Below, piece after piece: positions 60,699 to 64,000 of a stretch of DNA of 64,000 bases. A program made the translations under genes and the position numbers. The notes beneath the pieces were generated by a model, which worked only from the letters and a program-made list of their open reading frames with translations, searched no databases and had not been told where the DNA came from. The stretch spans positions 62,001 through 126,000 of the forward strand of contig NZ_FNNZ01000011.1 of assembly GCF_900106925.1 (NCBI RefSeq), read 5' to 3'. Origin of the DNA: Thiocapsa roseopersicina (GTDB lineage Bacteria; Pseudomonadota; Gammaproteobacteria; Chromatiales; Chromatiaceae). Numbering within the stretch: the first letter of the stretch is position 1; each line of letters opens with the position of its first letter.

Positions 60699-62705
60699 TC
60701 AGAGTACGCCCCTGACCTTGGCGACCAGGTTCTCGACGGTAAACCCGAACTCCTTGAAGAGCGGGCCGGCAGGCGCCGATTCACCGAACCGGTCGACACC
60801 CAGGATCGCGCCCTGGTGACCGACATACTTCCACCAGCCGTCCGTGACCGCTGCCTCGACCGCAACCCGCGCGGTGACGGCCTTGGGCAGCACCGATTCG
60901 CGATAGGCGGCATCCTGCGCATCGAAGGTGTCGGTCGAGGGCATCGACACCACGCGGATCGCCTTGTCGGACATCGCCTCGGCGGCCTTCATGGCCAGCT
61001 CGACCTCGGAGCCTGTGGCGATGATGATCGCATCCGGGGTGCCGGCACAGTCGCGCAGCACATAACCGCCGCGCGTGATGGCGGCGAGCTGCTCCGGGGT
61101 CCGACTCATGTGTGCGAGGTTCTGGCGCGAGAAGATCAGACAGCTCGGACCGGTCCGCCGCTCGATGGCGAGCTTCCAGGACACCGCCGACTCGACCGCG
61201 TCGCACGGACGCCAGACGCTCATGTTCGGGATCATGCGCAGCGTCGGGATCTGCTCGACCGGCTGATGGGTCGGGCCGTCCTCGCCCAAGCCGATGGAAT
61301 CATGGGTGTAGACGAAGATCGACTGGATCTTCATGAGTGCCGCCATGCGCAGTGCATTGCGGGCGTACTCGGAGAACATCAGGAAGGTGGCGCCGTAGGG
61401 CACGAAACCGCCGTGCAGTGCGATGCCGTTCATGATGGCGGACATGCCGAACTCGCGCACCCCGTAATAGACATAGTTGCCGGGCGCGTCGCCCTTGCCG
61501 ATGCCCTTGCAGCCCTTCCAGAGGGTCAGGTTGGAGCCGGCGAGGTCCGCCGAGCCGCCGAGCAGCTCGGGCAGCAGCGGGCCGAAGCCGTTGAGCGCGT
61601 TCTGCGAGGCCTTGCGCGAGGCGATGGTCTCGCCCTTCTCGACGACCGAGGTCACGAAGGCCTCGGCCTGCGTGGCCCAGTCGATCGGCAGCTCGCCGGC
61701 CATGCGACGCTTGAACTCGGCGGCCTCCGCCGGGAATTTCGCAGCGTACGCGGCAAAACGGTCGTTCCACGCGGACTCGGCCGCGGCGCCTCGCTCCTTG
61801 GCGTCCCAACCTTGATAGACGGCGTCCGGGATGACGAAGGGCGGATGGCTCCAGCCCAACGCCTCGCGGGTCAAGGCGATCTCGTCCTCGCCGAGCGCCG
61901 CGCCGTGACACTCTTCCTTGCCCTGCTTGTTCGGGGAGCCGTAGCCGATGATGGTCTGGCAGCAGATGAGGCTCGGGCGGTCGGTGATCTCGCGGGCGGT
62001 TTCGATGGCGGCCTTCACGGCCTCCGCATCGTGCCCGTCGACCTTGGGGATGACATGCCAGCCATAGGCTTCGAAGCGCTTCGGGGTGTTGTCGAGGAAC
62101 CAGGCCGGCGTGTCGCCATGACCGCGGACCTCGCCGTCGATCGAGATGTTGTTGTCGTCGTAGACCGCGATCAGCTTGCCCAGGCCCAAGGCGCCGGCCA
62201 ACGAGCAGGCCTCGTGCGAGATGCCTTCCATGAGGCAGCCGTCGCCCAGGAAGACATAGGTGAAGTGGTCGACGATGTCGTGGCCGGGCTTGTTGAACTG
62301 CGCGGCCAGCGCCTTCTCCGCCAAGGCCATGCCGACGGCATTGGTGATGCCCTGACCGAGGGGGCCGGTGGTGGTTTCCACGCCCGGGGCGTAGCCGTAC
62401 TCGGGATGTCCGGGGGTCCGGGAGTGAAGCTGGCGGAACTGCTTGAGGTCCTCGATCCCGAGATCATATCCCGTAAGGTGGAGCAGGGCGTAGATCAGCA
62501 TCGAGCCGTGGCCGTTCGACAACACGAAGCGGTCCCGGTCGGGCCAGCTCGGGTTCGCCGGGTTGTGCGTCATGAAGTCGTTCCAGAGCACCTCGGCGAT
62601 ATCGGCCATGCCCATCGGCGCGCCCGGGTGACCCGAATTGGCCTTCTGGACCGCATCCATCGCGAGCGCTCGTACGGCATTGGCAAGATCTTTACGTGAG
62701 GACAT
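60699..62705 (-). CDS. tkt: Transketolase
   Basis: It moves two-carbon units between sugar phosphates with thiamine diphosphate, in the Calvin and pentose phosphate pathways. The 668-residue protein has [37 protein letters not shown] (ThDP motif start), [17 protein letters not shown] (here [15 protein letters not shown]) and the C-terminal domain. Length matches the family. It is the first gene of the cluster tkt-gap-pgk-pyk-fba. Confidence 0.96.
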   Translation of the reverse strand: MSSRKDLANAVRALAMDAVQKANSGHPGAPMGMADIAEVLWNDFMTHNPANPSWPDRDRFVLSNGHGSMLIYALLHLTGYDLGIEDLKQFRQLHSRTPGHPEYGYAPGVETTTGPLGQGITNAVGMALAEKALAAQFNKPGHDIVDHFTYVFLGDGCLMEGISHEACSLAGALGLGKLIAVYDDNNISIDGEVRGHGDTPAWFLDNTPKRFEAYGWHVIPKVDGHDAEAVKAAIETAREITDRPSLICCQTIIGYGSPNKQGKEECHGAALGEDEIALTREALGWSHPPFVIPDAVYQGWDAKERGAAAESAWNDRFAAYAAKFPAEAAEFKRRMAGELPIDWATQAEAFVTSVVEKGETIASRKASQNALNGFGPLLPELLGGSADLAGSNLTLWKGCKGIGKGDAPGNYVYYGVREFGMSAIMNGIALHGGFVPYGATFLMFSEYARNALRMAALMKIQSIFVYTHDSIGLGEDGPTHQPVEQIPTLRMIPNMSVWRPCDAVESAVSWKLAIERRTGPSCLIFSRQNLAHMSRTPEQLAAITRGGYVLRDCAGTPDAIIIATGSEVELAMKAAEAMSDKAIRVVSMPSTDTFDAQDAAYRESVLPKAVTARVAVEAAVTDGWWKYVGHQGAILGVDRFGESAPAGPLFKEFGFTVENLVAKVRGVL

Positions 62706-63064
62706 CAGTCCCTCCTAAGTTCAGAAGCAATGGTCAGTCGGTCATGCGTGCCGCGAGTCACATCTGCCGATCGATCGGCGTCGGGCGCGTGACGGCAAGG
62801 TGGCACGGCGTCGGAATGCAGTATGCAGGGCTAGCGGCCGGAGCGATCGGGGTTTCGATCGGCGGAGCTTCGCGTGCGCAGACACGATGGCCGGTATCGA
62901 AACCCTTTCGAAGGTCCGTCATTGTGGACGAAGAGTGCCGACCCGAAAATCAAAACAAACTTATACCGTCAAAAAGGAAGTTATCAGATCCTAATATTAA
63001 GAATTGCGCGAGGAAATGGCCAGGATTTTCGTAGGGATCGAGGGCTTCCCGCCCTTCGCGACGG
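62706..63064. promoter_or_regulatory. Region upstream of the carbon cluster
   Basis: A 359-bp gap between tkt and an upstream gene on the same strand. It holds an AT-rich patch at 62945-63005 (AAAATCAAAACAAACTTATA, TCCTAATATTAAGAATTG) unlike its surroundings; the promoter of the carbon cluster is probably here or nearer tkt. No gene is supported. Confidence 0.45.
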
Positions 63065-63622
63065 TCACGTTGTCTTCCATTTGATCGAGCAGCCGATGCT
63101 GGGGATCTGCCGGTCGGGACCGGTTCCGGTCCGTGCAACCCGCTCCATGGCTTCGAAAAGATCGCGTTTCGCATCGTCCGGAGCCGTGTCTTTGCGGCTG
63201 GCATCGAGGCGTCCGCGGTACTGGAGCTCGAGCGCGGCGCTGTATCCGAAGAAGTCCGGCGTGCAGACCGCTCCGTAAGCCTTCGCGACGGCTTGGCTCT
63301 CGTCGAGCAGGTAGGGAAAAGGGAAGTGATACTCCTCGGCGACCCGTCGCATGTTCTCGAAGGAGTCTTCCGGGTAGTCGTGCGGATCGTTGGACATGAC
63401 GGCAACACAGCCGATTCCGAGGTCGATCAGCTCGCGGGTGTCTCTGACGATGCGCTCCCTGACGGCTTTGACGTAGGGGCAATGGTTGCAGATGAACATG
63501 ACGAGCAAGCCGCGCTCGCCTGCGCAGGCGTCGCGCGTCCAGATCTTGCCGTCGGTGCCGGGGAGCGCGAAATCCGGAGCAGGGCGCCCGAAGTCGCAAA
63601 CGGGGGTTTCAAGCGATGCCAT
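63065..63622 (-). CDS. Thioredoxin-fold (AhpC/TSA-like) protein
   Basis: The 185-residue cytoplasmic protein has the peroxiredoxin-like start GRPAPDFALPGTDGKIWT and the active-site segment MFICNHCPYVKAVRERIV. The CPY motif with a single redox cysteine in NHCPY is typical of the 'thioredoxin family protein' group close to AhpC/TSA. Further landmarks are SNDPHDYPEDSFENM and AVCTPDFFGY. It likely reduces a peroxide or disulfide; no partner is nearby. Confidence 0.85.
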   Translation of the reverse strand: MASLETPVCDFGRPAPDFALPGTDGKIWTRDACAGERGLLVMFICNHCPYVKAVRERIVRDTRELIDLGIGCVAVMSNDPHDYPEDSFENMRRVAEEYHFPFPYLLDESQAVAKAYGAVCTPDFFGYSAALELQYRGRLDASRKDTAPDDAKRDLFEAMERVARTGTGPDRQIPSIGCSIKWKTT

Positions 63623-63831
63623 CAGAGATCTCCGAGTGAACGCCTGGGTCGGATCGGATGTGCCCGCATGTTACCGGAAGGTCGGCGGTTTCAAAATCCT
63701 TTGCGGCGATGCGCCGCCCGGGCAGCGCCCGGACGCGCAACCCGCGGGTGGATTTTGCGGTTTTCCGCCGAATCGCTATCATATCGGATCCAGACACGCA
63801 CCTCTTGGGGCAAAAGGCAGGCCATCGACCT

Positions 63832-64000
63832 ATGAGCAAGGACTACATCTTCACCTCCGAATCCGTCTCCGAGGGCCACCCGGACAAGATGGCGGATCAG
63901 ATCTCGGACGCCGTCCTCGACGAGATCTTCCGCCGCGATCCGAATCACGCCAAGGCGCGTGTCGCCTGCGAGACCTTGGTCAAGACCGGGTTCGTGGTGC
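63832..64000 (+). CDS. metK: S-adenosylmethionine synthetase (5' part, cut by the window end)
   Basis: The first 56 codons read [19 protein letters not shown] and then [10 protein letters not shown], the N-terminal ATP/methionine-binding signature of MetK, which makes S-adenosylmethionine from methionine and ATP. The frame is open to the right edge. The 190 bp upstream do not show a riboswitch that I can recognise. Confidence 0.93.
   Translation, partial: MSKDYIFTSESVSEGHPDKMADQISDAVLDEIFRRDPNHAKARVACETLVKTGFVV

Noticed and set aside
63640-63831. Possible SAM or SAH riboswitch before metK
   Set aside because: I could not find the conserved core or paired helices of a known class; only generic GC-rich palindromes.

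Overview
The window is 64 kb of high-GC chromosomal DNA from a gammaproteobacterium. The gene set fits a purple sulfur bacterium (Chromatiaceae, Thiocapsa/Allochromatium-like): Calvin-type sugar-phosphate genes in one cluster (tkt, gap, pgk, pyk, fba), glyoxylate-shunt genes (aceA, aceK), several periplasmic thioredoxin-fold proteins, and an exported Met/Pro repeat protein that could belong to sulfur globules. The taxonomic call is inference; no rRNA or marker gene beyond housekeeping genes is present.

Layout. 1-5.0 kb: tail protease prc, gshA and the repeat protein. 5.3-12.1 kb: a tandem of three hairpin elements, then sthA, a PqiA-like membrane protein and dnaE on the minus strand. 12.6-23.7 kb: a complete type I-C CRISPR-Cas locus on the plus strand (a possible 33-codon ORF, cas3, cas5c, cas8c with an internal cas11c start, cas7c, cas4, a hicB/hicA pair, cas1, cas2, and an array of 32 repeats). 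23.8-28.4 kb: a TlpA-like thioredoxin, a YihY/BrkB membrane protein, a hybrid histidine kinase and a SnoaL-like protein. 28.4-32.5 kb: an Anbu proteasome-like cluster (alpha-E protein, circularly permuted ATP-grasp, divergent Anbu peptidase, convergent retropepsin-like protease). 32.7-40.7 kb: a run of envelope and redox genes (nuclease-like protein, msrB, psd, glycosyltransferase, lytic transglycosylase, lemA, DUF2207). 41-50.8 kb: a double-thioredoxin protein, aceK, rraA, a SLAC1-type channel, an OmpA-domain protein and a GGDEF-EAL-CZB protein. 51-54.4 kb: aceA, pdxH, a GDSL lipoprotein and a CPCC protein. 54.9-62.7 kb: the carbon cluster tkt-gap-pgk-pyk-fba, all minus strand, interrupted between gap and pgk by an antitoxin gene and a frameshifted RelE/ParE-like toxin. 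63-64 kb: a peroxiredoxin-like protein and the start of metK.

Three observations stand out. First, a HicB/HicA-type toxin-antitoxin pair is translationally coupled into the cas operon: hicB overlaps the cas4 stop, hicA overlaps the hicB stop, and cas1 follows. Second, nine copies of an 86-88 bp element with 10-13 bp terminal inverted repeats occur at six places, and at every place one end overlaps or lies 2 bp beyond the stop codon of a gene. Third, a near-consensus ribosome binding site inside cas8c marks the start of the small subunit Cas11c.
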